The notes: a model not told the origin generated them from the sequence alone. 64,000 nucleotides of DNA from Candidatus Zhuqueibacterota bacterium (GCA_016934825.1 JAFGSB010000077.1:1-64000), one strand, 5' to 3'. Counted from the first letter of the stretch, positions 1 to 10,004 are shown. Program-made: numbers and translations.

Positions 1-238
1 TGTGAATTTTTCTGGCAGTGGACTAAAAATTCTTAATTTAGAAAACTCTAATTAATTATTCGATTGTATTCACCATAACCTGATATTGTCATGTTTTAAA
101 TATAATTAAAAAAATTTTGTAATATCAAAATTTGATTATTTTAAACTTATAGTATATTTCCGTGGCAAACACCCCAAATCGTGACACCTGAGTAAAAATT
201 TCTTGCCCTAAAAAAGTTAAAAAAAATTAAAAAAAAAC
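1..238. other. AT-rich intergenic region, left edge of window
   Basis: No convincing coding sequence or RNA gene is visible. The stretch is strongly AT-rich with several poly-A and poly-T runs and leads directly into the promoter of the first LacI gene. Nothing shows what lies further left. Confidence 0.5.
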
Positions 239-267
239 TTGACAAATAAACAAAAAATTTGTATTAT
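239..267 (+). promoter_or_regulatory. Sigma70-type promoter of LacI gene 1
   Basis: TTGACA at 239-244 and TATTAT at 262-267 are separated by exactly 17 bases, a near-consensus housekeeping promoter. The predicted transcription start, about base 274, falls inside the palindromic operator at 271-312, so a LacI-type protein bound there should block initiation. The second LacI gene has the same arrangement at 10,878-10,939. Confidence 0.85.
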
Positions 268-270
268 GAA

Positions 271-312
271 ACCGGTTACGGAAACGGTAACGGAAACGTT
301 TACGGTACCGGT
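271..312 (+). promoter_or_regulatory. Compound LacI-type operator, module 1
   Basis: A 42-bp imperfect palindrome begins and ends with ACCGGT. Between the ends, six-base units of the type NACGGN follow one another in phase (TACGGA, AACGGT, AACGGA, AACGTT, TACGGT). CG-centred sites such as AACGTT and ACCGGT are typical half-sites or cores for LacI-family regulators. The site covers the predicted start of transcription, which implies repression and autoregulation of the adjacent LacI gene and probably of the receptor module behind it. Operator function is inferred. Confidence 0.75.
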
Positions 313-365
313 TCCATTGAGTTTGCAGGTCTGCTGGTTGTTAATTGATTATTCGGAGGTGTATT

Positions 366-1364
366 ATAAAATTAGTCACCATGAAAGATATTGCAAACAA
401 GGCAGGGGTGTCCAAAGTCACGGTATCACGTGCTCTCAACAACAAACCGGATATCAATAAAGATACCAGAATATTGATTCTGAAAATTGCTGAAGAACTT
501 GGATATACTCCGAATGATGTCGCAAAAAGCCTTGCGACGAAAAGAACAAACACGCTCGGCATTATTGTACCGGACAGTCTCGACTCATTTTATCCCGAAA
601 TTGTCCAGGGTGTCGGAGATCAATGCAGAGAAAATGATTTTAGTATTGTATTATGTTACACGCATGGAGATGCTGATAAAGAAATTGAATATATCAAGCT
701 TTTGAAATCCAAGCGCGTCGACGGGATAATAATCTACCCTGTTCAGGAAGACGACCGGTATATCGATGAACTTCAAAACAGTATGATTCCGTTTGTTCTG
801 GTTGGACGCCATACAGATGCGCTGGATTGTGATTATGTCATTAATGATAATGTTTACGGCGCGTATTTGGCTGTAAACCATCTTTTATCACGTGGATATC
901 GAAAAATTATATATGTGTGCGCAAAGCCCACTGCATCAAGCGGAAAGGAGAGAATAGAAGGATGTAAAAGGGCTATTTTGGAAAAAGGATTACCTCTGCA
1001 TACACTGCAAATTGTAACCTGCAATCCCCAAATAGATTCTTGTTATCATGTTGTGCGGAATTTTCTTCCAAACCGCACTCAACTGAATGCAATATTTGTC
1101 TGGGATGATAAATTGGCGCTCGGAGCCTTCAGGGCTATTTATGAAGCCCGATTACGAATTCCTGCTGACCTTGCACTTGTTGGATACAATGATACTGAAA
1201 TAGCCAGACACTTGTACCCCCCATTAACCACTGTTCGGCACGCCTCTTATGACATCGGTAAAATTGCTGCTAATACCGTTCTGAAAAAAATTACCTCTAC
1301 GGATAATTTGGAATCGAGAAAAATAGTTCTCAAGCCGGAGTTGGTCGTAAGACAAACAACCTGA
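366..1364 (+). CDS. LacI-family transcriptional regulator, module 1
   Basis: A 332-residue LacI/GalR-family regulator: N-terminal helix-turn-helix with the AGVSKVTVSRALN core, hinge, then a periplasmic-binding-protein-like sensor domain beginning near TNTLGIIVPD. It likely controls the following receptor module in response to a sugar ligand. The start is unusual. The Shine-Dalgarno GGAGG (355-359) sits 6 bases before ATA at 366, whereas the first ATG (381) is 21 bases away. Starting at ATA gives the usual LacI opening (I-K-L-V-T-M-K-D-I-A) and the same 999-base length as the paralogue at 10,996. ATG 381 would give a 327-residue protein and remains possible, as does TTG 345. The sensor domain is roughly 70% identical to the paralogue by eye, so both may sense the same ligand. 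Confidence 0.9.
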   Translation: MKLVTMKDIANKAGVSKVTVSRALNNKPDINKDTRILILKIAEELGYTPNDVAKSLATKRTNTLGIIVPDSLDSFYPEIVQGVGDQCRENDFSIVLCYTHGDADKEIEYIKLLKSKRVDGIIIYPVQEDDRYIDELQNSMIPFVLVGRHTDALDCDYVINDNVYGAYLAVNHLLSRGYRKIIYVCAKPTASSGKERIEGCKRAILEKGLPLHTLQIVTCNPQIDSCYHVVRNFLPNRTQLNAIFVWDDKLALGAFRAIYEARLRIPADLALVGYNDTEIARHLYPPLTTVRHASYDIGKIAANTVLKKITSTDNLESRKIVLKPELVVRQTT

Positions 1365-1632
1365 GATTTTTTTACATAAATAATTGGGTTGTTGGTTTTG
1401 ATGGTGGGAAAAAATCTAAAAAAAATTTTGTAGGCCGTTTTTCTTGTATATAAAAAGCGGACCTGCAGAGAATTCCCAGAGTGATTCTCCATACTCACAC
1501 TTATAGACAATAAACAGGTACGATCAATAGAAGTACTTGTATAAAGCATGTTACTATAAGTGATTTAGGAAATTGTAATGATTAAAACCATAATAATTAT
1601 TTACAAATTTTAAATAGTTAAGGAGAAGATTT

Positions 1633-4600
1633 ATGTGTAACAAGTTTCAAGTGAGTTTACTAAAGCTTTTTTTGCTGATAGTATTTGTGCTTTTCACAAG
1701 TTACCTGAATGTTTTTGCAGCTCTTACCGGAAAGGTTGCCGGCAATATATCTGATTTAGAAACCAGGGAACCATTGTCCGGGGCCAATATTATTATAGAG
1801 GGTACGACAATGGGAGCTGCTGCTGACATAAACGGCGATTTCTTTATCCTGAATGTTCCGCCGGGAAGATACAATATCGCCGCTAAAATGATCGGTTACG
1901 AAACGATGGTACAACAGAATGTAACGGTCATTGTTAGCCTGACGACTTCATTAAGTTTCAGCCTGAAACAAACGACCATCGAAGGCGCGGAAGTTGTCGT
2001 TGTTGCCGGACGGGAGGTCATTCAAACTGATATTGCCAGCAGTCAAATGATACTTCAGGGAACCGATGTTGAGGGAATGCCGGTAAACAATTTTAAAGAA
2101 GTCTTGGACAAACAGGTAAGTATGCAGGAAGTTGATGCAAGAGGTTTGTTTATGCGCGGGCAGCGGCAAAGTTCAATTAGTATGATGGTGGATGGCGTGG
2201 AAACACGCGACAATGTTGATGATGTTGTTTATACGCGGATAAATCCCGACGAACTTGAACAGGTCGAGATAAACGCTGGCGGATTCGATGTCTCTTATGG
2301 TAATGCCACTGCCGGAGTTATTAATCTTGTCACCCGCGAAGGCGGCAAAAAATATAACGCCACATTTGACTACCGGCAATCAAAGGCGGCCCAAAAACAT
2401 TTCGGCCCGTCAATCAAGGATTATTGGGATCGATATTATCTGGATGGCTGGTCTAATCAATATGAACCCGTTGCCTGGAAACCTGCATTAACGGGCAATC
2501 CCGCCGATACTCTGGCAAACCGATGGGAAATCGCTGCACATAGTTTAAATGAGGACGATCCCTTTAGGGACCGACCTGAGCTTTTAAAAGAGCTATATAA
2601 ATACCTGATGCGTGACGAGGCAACGAAATATGGAGATAAATCGGATTATGTTCTGAGCGCAACTTTTGGGGGCCCGGTTCCTTTTCTTAAAAATACCACA
2701 TTTTTCAGTTCTTACCGGCGAGAAAATAATTACTATCTATATCCCGGTCCCCTGGATCATTTTTTCGATCAAAACGCCATGATAAAAATTACTTCTCAAC
2801 TGACCAAAAACATGAAATTATCGCTCAATTATCGATATATTGAATCGACCGGTTTAAATCGTTATGATTATTACCGGGATGAAGCATCCCGGGGTGATTT
2901 TAGTACCATCGATCCGGATTTCCAGACGGAAAAGAGATATTTGTATGAAGGTGTTGAACAGGTTGCCTGGTCAGGTTACGGGGCGTGGCCTTATACGTCG
3001 CAAATTGGAATTTCCACACCGATCCGAAATCAATATGGCCTGACGTTTACACATACTTTGAGTCCCAATACATTTTATGAAATCAAACTGATGTTCAACA
3101 ATTACCATAGCTGGGGCAACCAACCGACTCCCCGCGATACCACAAAACAGGTCACTTTAACGGACCCGGCCGATCCCGGTTACTCGGTAACACTTGGCGG
3201 GCCTATGGCGGAAGCGCCGCTGGGATTCTGGGAAAGAAATATTAATAATCCCCTGAACTGGATATTGGGCGGGTCATACAACTATTCTGAAAATAATTAT
3301 GTCAAGGATTTGATTATCAGGACCAATTTGATCAGCCAGATAAATAAATATAACCAGCTCAATTTTGGATTTCAGTATAATTATTCCGATTTCAAAAAAC
3401 ATGAGAATCGCGACTCCCCCGACCGTTTGGATAAATGGCACTGGCATGTCTATCCGCAAAACGCCGCTTTTTGGGCCAATGATAAGGTGGAATTTGAAGG
3501 TCTGGTGCTGGATGCCGGTCTTCGCGGTGATATCCGAATCCCCGACGAATGGTATGATTGGAGGCATGATGTCTGGAATCCGCTTTGGTCGGGTACGACA
3601 ACTGCGGACAGCAACAGTCTGGGCCCGCGTTACAAACCGCCCGTAAAGATGGTCCTGGCGCCCCGGCTGCGTGTTGCTCATCCGATTGGTGAAACGGCCA
3701 AAATCTTCTTTAACTGGGGTCATTATTATCAGGAGCAGCCGTACGAACGATTGTACCTTTATTATCGGCGTGATGCGCTCGGACAGATCACTTACGGCGA
3801 CCCGGAACTCCCGTTCCAAAAGGCCATTCAGTATGAAATCGGTTATGAACATAACCTGATGGATATGATACATATTGCGGTTTCGGGATATTATAAAGAT
3901 GTCAAGAATCTGCTGATGGATCATGTCAGTTATCGCAGTATTGAAAGTGTAGCCCAGGAAGAACCCCATTTTTATACATATGGAGCCAACCGGTATATGA
4001 ACAGCCAGGGACTTGAGCTCAGGCTGGAAAAGATTCGTGGACAATTTTGGCACGCCTGGATAAATTACAACGTTCAGGTTTTCAGCCGCGGAGTGTACGG
4101 TTTTAGTTCATTCTTTGAAGACCCAACCCACCCACCGAACGAATGGGATTATACCAGTGAAAATGTCAAACGGCCCGCAGAATCACGTATCAATTCCAGC
4201 CTCGAATTATATACTCCGGACAATTATGGGCCGAAAGTGCTTGGGTGGCATCCCGCATCCAATATGAATCTGAGTTTTCTGTTCTGGTGGCGTCAGCAGC
4301 CCTGTTTTACTTATAATCCTGACAGACTTATTGCCCCTTATGCGCCGCTGAACAACAAACGCTGGAAAGCGCACTGGGCCGTTAATATGTCGTTAAGTAA
4401 ACGTTTCAAGATAAAAGGCGCCGTAACACCCGTTTTTTATATGGAAGTTTACAATTTATTGAATACCAAAAATATGTGGCGGGGTGCCTTTAACGAAAAC
4501 CTGTCGGCTTTGGAGACTTATCTGCAAATTTTGGAAGAGGAAGGCGGAGAGCCCGGTGATAAGGGTGATATAGCTGAAAAATTGATCGGTAATAATCCGA

Positions 4601-4695
4601 CCAGAATGTTACCCTTTAATGGTTCACCGTGGTTTTTGTATTTGAACCCCCGTCAGATATGGGCGGGCATCCGTCTTGAATTTAACAGACAATAA
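1633..4695 (+). CDS. TonB-dependent outer-membrane receptor, module 1
   Basis: A 1020-residue TonB-dependent receptor, probably importing oligosaccharides across the outer membrane. A signal peptide (about residues 1-30) is followed by a carboxypeptidase-regulatory-like beta-sandwich (about 32-115, with GANIIIEGT and NVPPGRYNIAAKMIGYE), a plug domain (about 130-235, ending in the GG...YGNATAGVINLVTREG signature) and a long aromatic-rich region expected to form the 22-strand barrel. The start follows AAGGAG at good spacing. It is followed 53 bases later by the PNPY protein and then a PorV-like barrel. Length and layout match SusC-like receptors, but no SusD partner follows. Substrate cannot be read from sequence. 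The receptor in module 2 has the same architecture but a much more divergent barrel. Confidence 0.9.
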   Translation: MCNKFQVSLLKLFLLIVFVLFTSYLNVFAALTGKVAGNISDLETREPLSGANIIIEGTTMGAAADINGDFFILNVPPGRYNIAAKMIGYETMVQQNVTVIVSLTTSLSFSLKQTTIEGAEVVVVAGREVIQTDIASSQMILQGTDVEGMPVNNFKEVLDKQVSMQEVDARGLFMRGQRQSSISMMVDGVETRDNVDDVVYTRINPDELEQVEINAGGFDVSYGNATAGVINLVTREGGKKYNATFDYRQSKAAQKHFGPSIKDYWDRYYLDGWSNQYEPVAWKPALTGNPADTLANRWEIAAHSLNEDDPFRDRPELLKELYKYLMRDEATKYGDKSDYVLSATFGGPVPFLKNTTFFSSYRRENNYYLYPGPLDHFFDQNAMIKITSQLTKNMKLSLNYRYIESTGLNRYDYYRDEASRGDFSTIDPDFQTEKRYLYEGVEQVAWSGYGAWPYTSQIGISTPIRNQYGLTFTHTLSPNTFYEIKLMFNNYHSWGNQPTPRDTTKQVTLTDPADPGYSVTLGGPMAEAPLGFWERNINNPLNWILGGSYNYSENNYVKDLIIRTNLISQINKYNQLNFGFQYNYSDFKKHENRDSPDRLDKWHWHVYPQNAAFWANDKVEFEGLVLDAGLRGDIRIPDEWYDWRHDVWNPLWSGTTTADSNSLGPRYKPPVKMVLAPRLRVAHPIGETAKIFFNWGHYYQEQPYERLYLYYRRDALGQITYGDPELPFQKAIQYEIGYEHNLMDMIHIAVSGYYKDVKNLLMDHVSYRSIESVAQEEPHFYTYGANRYMNSQGLELRLEKIRGQFWHAWINYNVQVFSRGVYGFSSFFEDPTHPPNEWDYTSENVKRPAESRINSSLELYTPDNYGPKVLGWHPASNMNLSFLFWWRQQPCFTYNPDRLIAPYAPLNNKRWKAHWAVNMSLSKRFKIKGAVTPVFYMEVYNLLNTKNMWRGAFNENLSALETYLQILEEEGGEPGDKGDIAEKLIGNNPTRMLPFNGSPWFLYLNPRQIWAGIRLEFNRQ

Positions 4696-4748
4696 GACAA
4701 TACAATTAAGAATTTTAAGTTTTGAAATTAATGAATATTGGAGGCAAA

Positions 4749-6965
4749 ATGAACCGCAGATTATCATCAAGATGTATTTTATTCATCCTGATGTTTGGAA
4801 TTAGTTTTGCGATTTTCGGTCAAACGTATAAACTGGATATCGGTACCGAACGAATGCAGCTTTCGGTCAGCAGTGTCTTTGCCGACCGTCAGGATATATT
4901 ATTATTCCCGAGGGAACTGGATGTTTACCAGATTTCATCCAGAGAATTAACCTCATCGGTAGCAAAAGGAGCAGGGATAATAATAGCGGCTAAGGATTTT
5001 CCCGCAAAAGCATATTATAGAGATAATATTGCGGATCCGAACAAGTGGACGGTTGCCGATAATTTTTTTCCCTATTTTATGGTTGATGCTACGGCATGGT
5101 TCACGGTCGACCCGACACATTCAACAGTTCCGGTCGGCGGTGGAGCGCATCGGTACTGGAAACAACGGCCGCCTGAAAGAATAATTCAGAATCAAGATTT
5201 TACATCACGAAATTGGGTAGATGGCCGGGACTTTGACGGCCCCGCCGATATGCCAACAACCCAATACGGCACGACCACTTGTAATACTTTAATGGGCATA
5301 ACGGTTACGCAAAGAGCATGGGTTTTCGATAACGCAGATTTTGCTATATCGGAATATGTTTTCAAATATACAGGGCATACTGGCAGTTTTGATAATAACG
5401 GTGAGGAAATTATTTACAATGATCCGGTCAAAGATTGTTATGTGGGTATTAAATTCAGGCCGATTTTATCACATCAGGATGTGGTGGTAAATTCGTCCGG
5501 ATGGAAGGAAGGGACCGACGATTGGGTCGATTATGTGGACACAGAGGATGGGGAGCAACTGCGGGTGTTATACGGCTGGGACGGCGATGCCGGTTCCGAT
5601 TACCAACTTGAGGATGATGAAGGAGATCCGCTGTATTTTTCATCCGGCTTCTTTGCCGCTTCGGGATATCCCGGAATGGCCGTCCTGTATGCTGATAAAG
5701 CGCCGGATAATCCTGTTAATGATCCATCGCAGCCGCATCATTTTCATGTCTCTTTTGGCGCCACCTTTTCATCAAATACGCTGACACTCGGCAGAAACCT
5801 GACTATGGAAAATATTTACAACATTCTGGATTCCGATCAAAATTCTCCTTCGCCATTCGACTGGCAGGGATGGAAAAATGCGGGAAATCCTGCCGATGAC
5901 GCCCAATACTGGCATTACGGCACTCCGCATGCCACTAATGAAAGTCGTAATAATCAAGTGGGAACGCTTGCATTCGGCCCTTACCAATTCAACAACATTA
6001 ACGACAGTGTCCGGGTTGTGGTCTGTTATGCCGTCGGTATGTTAGGCTGGGAGCAAAATATTGATCTGGGTGCCTCGTGGAAAACGAAAACAATCGATAA
6101 ATCGGAAAAGAACAGAATTCTGCGCAGCGGCAGGGATTCGCTTTTCACACAGATTAAAAATATCAAGCAGATGTTCGATCCCAAATTTACGGCAAATAAC
6201 GGGAATTTAAAACAGACTTTATATGATATGGCATCCGAAATTGGAATTCCTCCGGCATGGCCCTCGAGATTACAATTAAATCCCGTTATAGGCGGTTGCC
6301 GGGTTGAATGGGCTCCCGTTGACGACGCGGTCGCTTACCGCGTTTACCGCCGCTCCCAAATTGATTTTGATATCGCCTCACCAAGCAAAGAGCCCGCTTA
6401 TAAGCTGGTTTATCAGTGCGGCGGCAGCAATCCCGGCAACGATATTGTGTACAGTCCTTCTGTCGATTCGACTGTATGGGTTGATCAGGATGTATATACC
6501 GTTTTCAATTACTGGTATACCGTAACAGCCGTTAATGAAGACGGCGCGGAAAGCAGCAAGTTCATTATGAGGATTAATCCGCTGCCGTCAAACGATACAT
6601 ACGGATCGATCATTCCTTTTGATAAAGAGTATGTTAATCTGAATGATGTACATGTCATACCCAATCCCTATAATGTCAGATCCATGAGGCTATATGATTT
6701 TTGGACAAGTGTGGGTGTGAAATTCACTGGCCTGCCGGCAAATTGCAGGATCCGCATTTATGCCCAGAACGGAACCCTGATTTTTGAGGATAACCATCGT
6801 TCACAGGAAGATCTTCCGGTCTCAATCTATCAATGGAATTTACGGACCTCGATGAATCAAACAGTTGCTTCGGGACTGTATGTTTATGTCATCGATCAAT
6901 GCCGGGACTTTTTAGACCGCGACATTGATGCGACCAAAGTCGGGAAACTGGTTGTGATACGTTAA
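4749..6965 (+). CDS. Exported PNPY-tail protein with FN3-like domain, module 1
   Basis: A 738-residue exported protein of a family I cannot name. A signal peptide ends near FAIFGQ. A large N-terminal region (about 30-500) contains a YGWDGD motif also present in its module 2 counterpart. A fibronectin III-like segment lies at about 515-620 (VEWAPVDDAVAYRVYRR). The last ~100 residues begin with VIPNPYNV and end in a beta-rich segment (SGLYVYVID...GKLVVIR) resembling a T9SS type A sorting domain. ATG 4749 is chosen because GGAGG lies 4 bases upstream and a signal peptide follows; an upstream TTG at 4722 lacks its own ribosome site. Its place between a TonB receptor and a PorV-like barrel, conserved in both modules, suggests a surface-exposed glycan-capture or receptor-lid role like that of SusD. 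That function is inferred. Confidence 0.8.
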   Translation: MNRRLSSRCILFILMFGISFAIFGQTYKLDIGTERMQLSVSSVFADRQDILLFPRELDVYQISSRELTSSVAKGAGIIIAAKDFPAKAYYRDNIADPNKWTVADNFFPYFMVDATAWFTVDPTHSTVPVGGGAHRYWKQRPPERIIQNQDFTSRNWVDGRDFDGPADMPTTQYGTTTCNTLMGITVTQRAWVFDNADFAISEYVFKYTGHTGSFDNNGEEIIYNDPVKDCYVGIKFRPILSHQDVVVNSSGWKEGTDDWVDYVDTEDGEQLRVLYGWDGDAGSDYQLEDDEGDPLYFSSGFFAASGYPGMAVLYADKAPDNPVNDPSQPHHFHVSFGATFSSNTLTLGRNLTMENIYNILDSDQNSPSPFDWQGWKNAGNPADDAQYWHYGTPHATNESRNNQVGTLAFGPYQFNNINDSVRVVVCYAVGMLGWEQNIDLGASWKTKTIDKSEKNRILRSGRDSLFTQIKNIKQMFDPKFTANNGNLKQTLYDMASEIGIPPAWPSRLQLNPVIGGCRVEWAPVDDAVAYRVYRRSQIDFDIASPSKEPAYKLVYQCGGSNPGNDIVYSPSVDSTVWVDQDVYTVFNYWYTVTAVNEDGAESSKFIMRINPLPSNDTYGSIIPFDKEYVNLNDVHVIPNPYNVRSMRLYDFWTSVGVKFTGLPANCRIRIYAQNGTLIFEDNHRSQEDLPVSIYQWNLRTSMNQTVASGLYVYVIDQCRDFLDRDIDATKVGKLVVIR

Positions 6966-7015
6966 TGAATTAATTCTATGGAATTTAACATATTTAATTA
7001 TGTCAGGAGATAACA

Positions 7016-8086
7016 ATGAGGAAATTCTTCATTAAACTTATTTATACGTTGGTTCCATTATGTGTTTTAAGTACGATACGGGCGGAAGAAGCGCCGCGCT
7101 CGATTGAAGGAGAGTTTGACCGGCTGGGGCAAACAAGTATGACGTTTCTGGATATCGATGTAGGGGCGCGAGCCGTTGCAATGGGCGGGGCATTTACCTG
7201 TATGGATAACGACGTGAACGCTCTTTATTGGAATCCTGCGGGAATTGCTAAAATAGAAGGCGGTTCATTGATGCTGAATAGTACCAAATGGATCGCAGAT
7301 ATGAACCAGTACGCCCTATCCGCAGCATATGGAACCAGTAATTTGGGTACTTTTGGTATGACTTTTCTGTTCATGGATAACGGCAGTATCGAACGTACTA
7401 TTCCAAGTGACAATCTGGAATTACATCCGGAAGGCTACTATCTGGACGGGACTTTTAATGTAAACCAGTGGGCGGCGGGGCTGGCGTATGCCCGGCAAAT
7501 TACCAATAAATTTTTAATCGGCGGTCAGTTAAAATATGTATACGAAGACCTGGGCGATGCCGATATTGCAGAACCCGAATGGGATGAAGAGGAGGGTGCG
7601 TACAAGTACGAAAGGGTGGAAGATGCTCAACACCGGGAAGGTACAATTGCCATGGATTTCGGCACAATTTACTATTTTGGATTTAAGGATTTCAGGATCG
7701 GAATGAGCTTTCGGAATTTTTCCAAAACTGTGACATATGGATTTGAGAGTTTTAATCTTCCGGTTAATTTCAAAGTATCTATGGCAATGAACATTTTAAG
7801 TCTGTTTCCGAAAATCAACAATCAGGAACTGCAGTTATCGGTTGTTGCGTCAAATCCATACGACGGCGGTGAAAGAGTGCATGTTGGATGTGAATATATG
7901 TTCAATCATATGATCGCTCTGCGCGCCGGATACCGGTCCAACAGTGATACGGGGAGTTTATCTGCCGGATTCGGATTGATGCCGCAGGTTTTTGCCGGAA
8001 AGAACATTCTGATCGATTATGCCTACTCCGATGCTGATGAGGTGTTCGGGGCGATCCACCGATTTTCGTTTGGATTCGCGTTCTAG
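7016..8086 (+). CDS. PorV/UPF0164-type outer-membrane beta-barrel, module 1
   Basis: A 356-residue barrel protein of the PorV/PorQ/UPF0164 type. A signal peptide (to about residue 23) is followed by the family signature around residues 45-80 (GARAVAMGGAFT, ALYWNPAGIA) and then alternating aromatic and glycine-rich strands, ending in FSFGFAF with a terminal aromatic as in outer-membrane barrels. PorV-family proteins shuttle T9SS cargo to the cell-surface attachment complex. Here it sits directly behind a protein with a T9SS-like tail, suggesting a dedicated pairing. Start supported by AGGAG. The paralogue is at 17,484. Confidence 0.85.
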   Translation: MRKFFIKLIYTLVPLCVLSTIRAEEAPRSIEGEFDRLGQTSMTFLDIDVGARAVAMGGAFTCMDNDVNALYWNPAGIAKIEGGSLMLNSTKWIADMNQYALSAAYGTSNLGTFGMTFLFMDNGSIERTIPSDNLELHPEGYYLDGTFNVNQWAAGLAYARQITNKFLIGGQLKYVYEDLGDADIAEPEWDEEEGAYKYERVEDAQHREGTIAMDFGTIYYFGFKDFRIGMSFRNFSKTVTYGFESFNLPVNFKVSMAMNILSLFPKINNQELQLSVVASNPYDGGERVHVGCEYMFNHMIALRAGYRSNSDTGSLSAGFGLMPQVFAGKNILIDYAYSDADEVFGAIHRFSFGFAF

Positions 8087-8143
8087 TAGCCGGTTTTTTT
8101 AATTCGTGTTCTACTTTTAATTCTGTTCATCAGGAGGACATTT

Positions 8144-8272
8144 GTGTTGAAATTTAGATTTTATTTAAAACCTGTTGTGTTTTTCCTTGTTGCGAGGGTT
8201 TAATTGAATCTAACTATAATTGATATATTTCCCGGAACTGAAGAAATATCAAATGCCATTACAATTCCATGA
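8144..8272 (+). pseudogene. Decayed 5' end of a secreted beta-helix protein gene
   Basis: AGGAGG at 8132-8137 precedes GTG 8144, which opens a signal-peptide-like stretch interrupted by TAA (8201-8203). The same frame then continues with IIDIFPGTEEISNAI to a TGA at 8270-8272. The intact gene at 8,520 has VIEVFPGNNIADAML at the same distance from its start (24 codons here, 23 there). This is best read as the remains of a duplicated copy of that gene. The rest of 8,087-8,519 shows no clear coding sequence. Confidence 0.55.
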
Positions 8273-8519
8273 CTGTATGATATTATTCAGCGAAACTTGG
8301 GAGAGTATTCGGAAACGTCAACTTTGACCATCGCCATGGATCAGACGGACCGGGAAGCAGAACAGTAATGGTTATCCTGACTGTTCCTTCAACCATGAAC
8401 GAGAAAGTAAGGACACAAATAAACAGATCATGATTACCGAAACAAATTACAATATTAAATGATCAGGTTACAAATTAAACCATAAATAAAAAACCAATAA
8501 TTAATTAGGAGGTAGCAAA

Positions 8520-9926
8520 ATGAAAAACAAATTGTTTTTGACACTGTTATTTTGTGTTGCATTAACCGGTTTTTTATCAGCACAAAGTGTTATCGAAGTT
8601 TTCCCCGGCAATAATATTGCCGACGCTATGCTGACAGCATGGCCGGGGGATATTATCGAATTGAAAAGCGGTACGCATGTACTTAATCAAACCCTGGATG
8701 TAACAGTAGATCTTACCATCCGGGGAGAAGAGGGTGCAACCGTGATCTGTGAGGTCCCGGGTACAACGGGCGACGCGATACATGTGAAAGCCAATACACA
8801 TTTTAAAAATATCATTTTCATCACGGATACTACCCGCGCCGAGGATACATCATGTATCCAAAACATGTATGGTTCCGTCGCTGCAGGTGATGAAGTGATG
8901 GCGGACAAAAATAACATTTTTGTTGATGCCTGTCAATTTATCGGATTTTACGAGGCGATATTCTTAATCGATCCGGAGGACAATGAAAATGTGGGGTACC
9001 CTTTGGATTCCCTTTATATTTCCAACAGCCTTATTTATGGCGGAGGCTTTTATAAAACACTACGCGGAATTAATGTTGAATACCGGCAGGCCCGTTATGT
9101 CAATGTACAAAACTGTACATTTTGGAACCTGGGCGGCGAATCTATGAAAATTTATGGCAATGACCAGGATTTGAATGATTACCTGCATTTACAAGTGGAC
9201 CATTGCACATTCTTTGACGCCGGTACCAATCCTCCAACTGCCGGACAAAATGGTCTTGGTATTTATGTAAAGTATACGGATGGCGATGATGCTATCAAAA
9301 ATTGTGTGTTTTATGTAGTAAGTGATTTTGCAATCAAAGCATCGGGCGGCAATTATAATGACACATACTGGGATTACAACATTGCCGATAGCTGCGGGTG
9401 GAAAGCAGATTGTAGCACCTGTCGGGCCTGGCACTCCAATATTACTTCAACCGGCCCCAATAGTTTAATCAGCGACATTAAGCTGACAAATCCGGATGCA
9501 GGCGATTTCAGACTTTTGGATGGTTCACCTGCAATTGGTACGGCTTCCGACGGTACCGATCGCGGAAGTTCGATTACGGTATGGAACCCGGGAACGTGGA
9601 GTCGTGAACCGTCAACAGGTGTAGAACAGGATCAAAATAAATCCGTATTTGAATTTGCACTTGGTCAGAATTATCCGAATCCGTTCAATCCAACGACAAC
9701 TATCGAATACCAAATACCAAGCAGTTCAAGCGTCAAACTGGTTGTCTATAATCTTATCGGCCAGGACATAGCTACCATAGTTAACGAAGTACAACAGGCC
9801 GGAATTCATCATGTGAATTGGAATGGAATGGATGATTCCGGTAAACAGGCATCTTCAGGCGTTTATTTTTATCGTTTACAAGCCGGTGACAATGTCGAAA
9901 CCGCAAAAATGATTTTAATCAGATAG
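8520..9926 (+). CDS. Secreted parallel beta-helix protein with T9SS sorting domain
   Basis: A 468-residue protein with a signal peptide (to about residue 21, ending LSAQ), a right-handed beta-helix region (about 25-340) and a T9SS type A sorting domain (about 378-468: QNYPNPFNPTTTIEY, then SSGVYFYRLQAG). The helix shows repeated hydrophobic-N rungs such as VQNCTFWNLGG and VDHCTFFDAGT, reminiscent of chondroitinase-B/alginate-lyase-like (PL6) and related DUF4957/DUF5123 folds. It may be a lyase or a surface glycan-binding protein; no catalytic residues can be assigned with confidence. The start has a strong AGGAGG site. It closes module 1 and is followed by a 10-bp hairpin. Confidence 0.8.
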   Translation: MKNKLFLTLLFCVALTGFLSAQSVIEVFPGNNIADAMLTAWPGDIIELKSGTHVLNQTLDVTVDLTIRGEEGATVICEVPGTTGDAIHVKANTHFKNIIFITDTTRAEDTSCIQNMYGSVAAGDEVMADKNNIFVDACQFIGFYEAIFLIDPEDNENVGYPLDSLYISNSLIYGGGFYKTLRGINVEYRQARYVNVQNCTFWNLGGESMKIYGNDQDLNDYLHLQVDHCTFFDAGTNPPTAGQNGLGIYVKYTDGDDAIKNCVFYVVSDFAIKASGGNYNDTYWDYNIADSCGWKADCSTCRAWHSNITSTGPNSLISDIKLTNPDAGDFRLLDGSPAIGTASDGTDRGSSITVWNPGTWSREPSTGVEQDQNKSVFEFALGQNYPNPFNPTTTIEYQIPSSSSVKLVVYNLIGQDIATIVNEVQQAGIHHVNWNGMDDSGKQASSGVYFYRLQAGDNVETAKMILIR

Positions 9927-10004
9927 TATTATTAAATCTTTGAAATTGTAAAGATTCGTAAAGAAAGGATTTAGAGGCTTAAACAAGAAAAATGAGACAA
10001 TGCA

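Noticed and set aside
1363-1418. Possible terminator after LacI gene 1 (AGATTTTTT pairing with AAAAAATCT)
   Set aside because: The stem is only A-T rich with a very long loop and no proper GC-rich core, so it was not annotated.
3274-4053. 259-codon open frame on the - strand
   Set aside because: Lies wholly inside the TonB receptor barrel, lacks a ribosome site and shows no recognisable domain; it is a shadow of the real gene.
4749-6965. SusD-like protein
   Set aside because: Position next to a SusC-like receptor invited this call, but there is no lipobox, no TPR-like helical content and the tail is FN3/T9SS-like.
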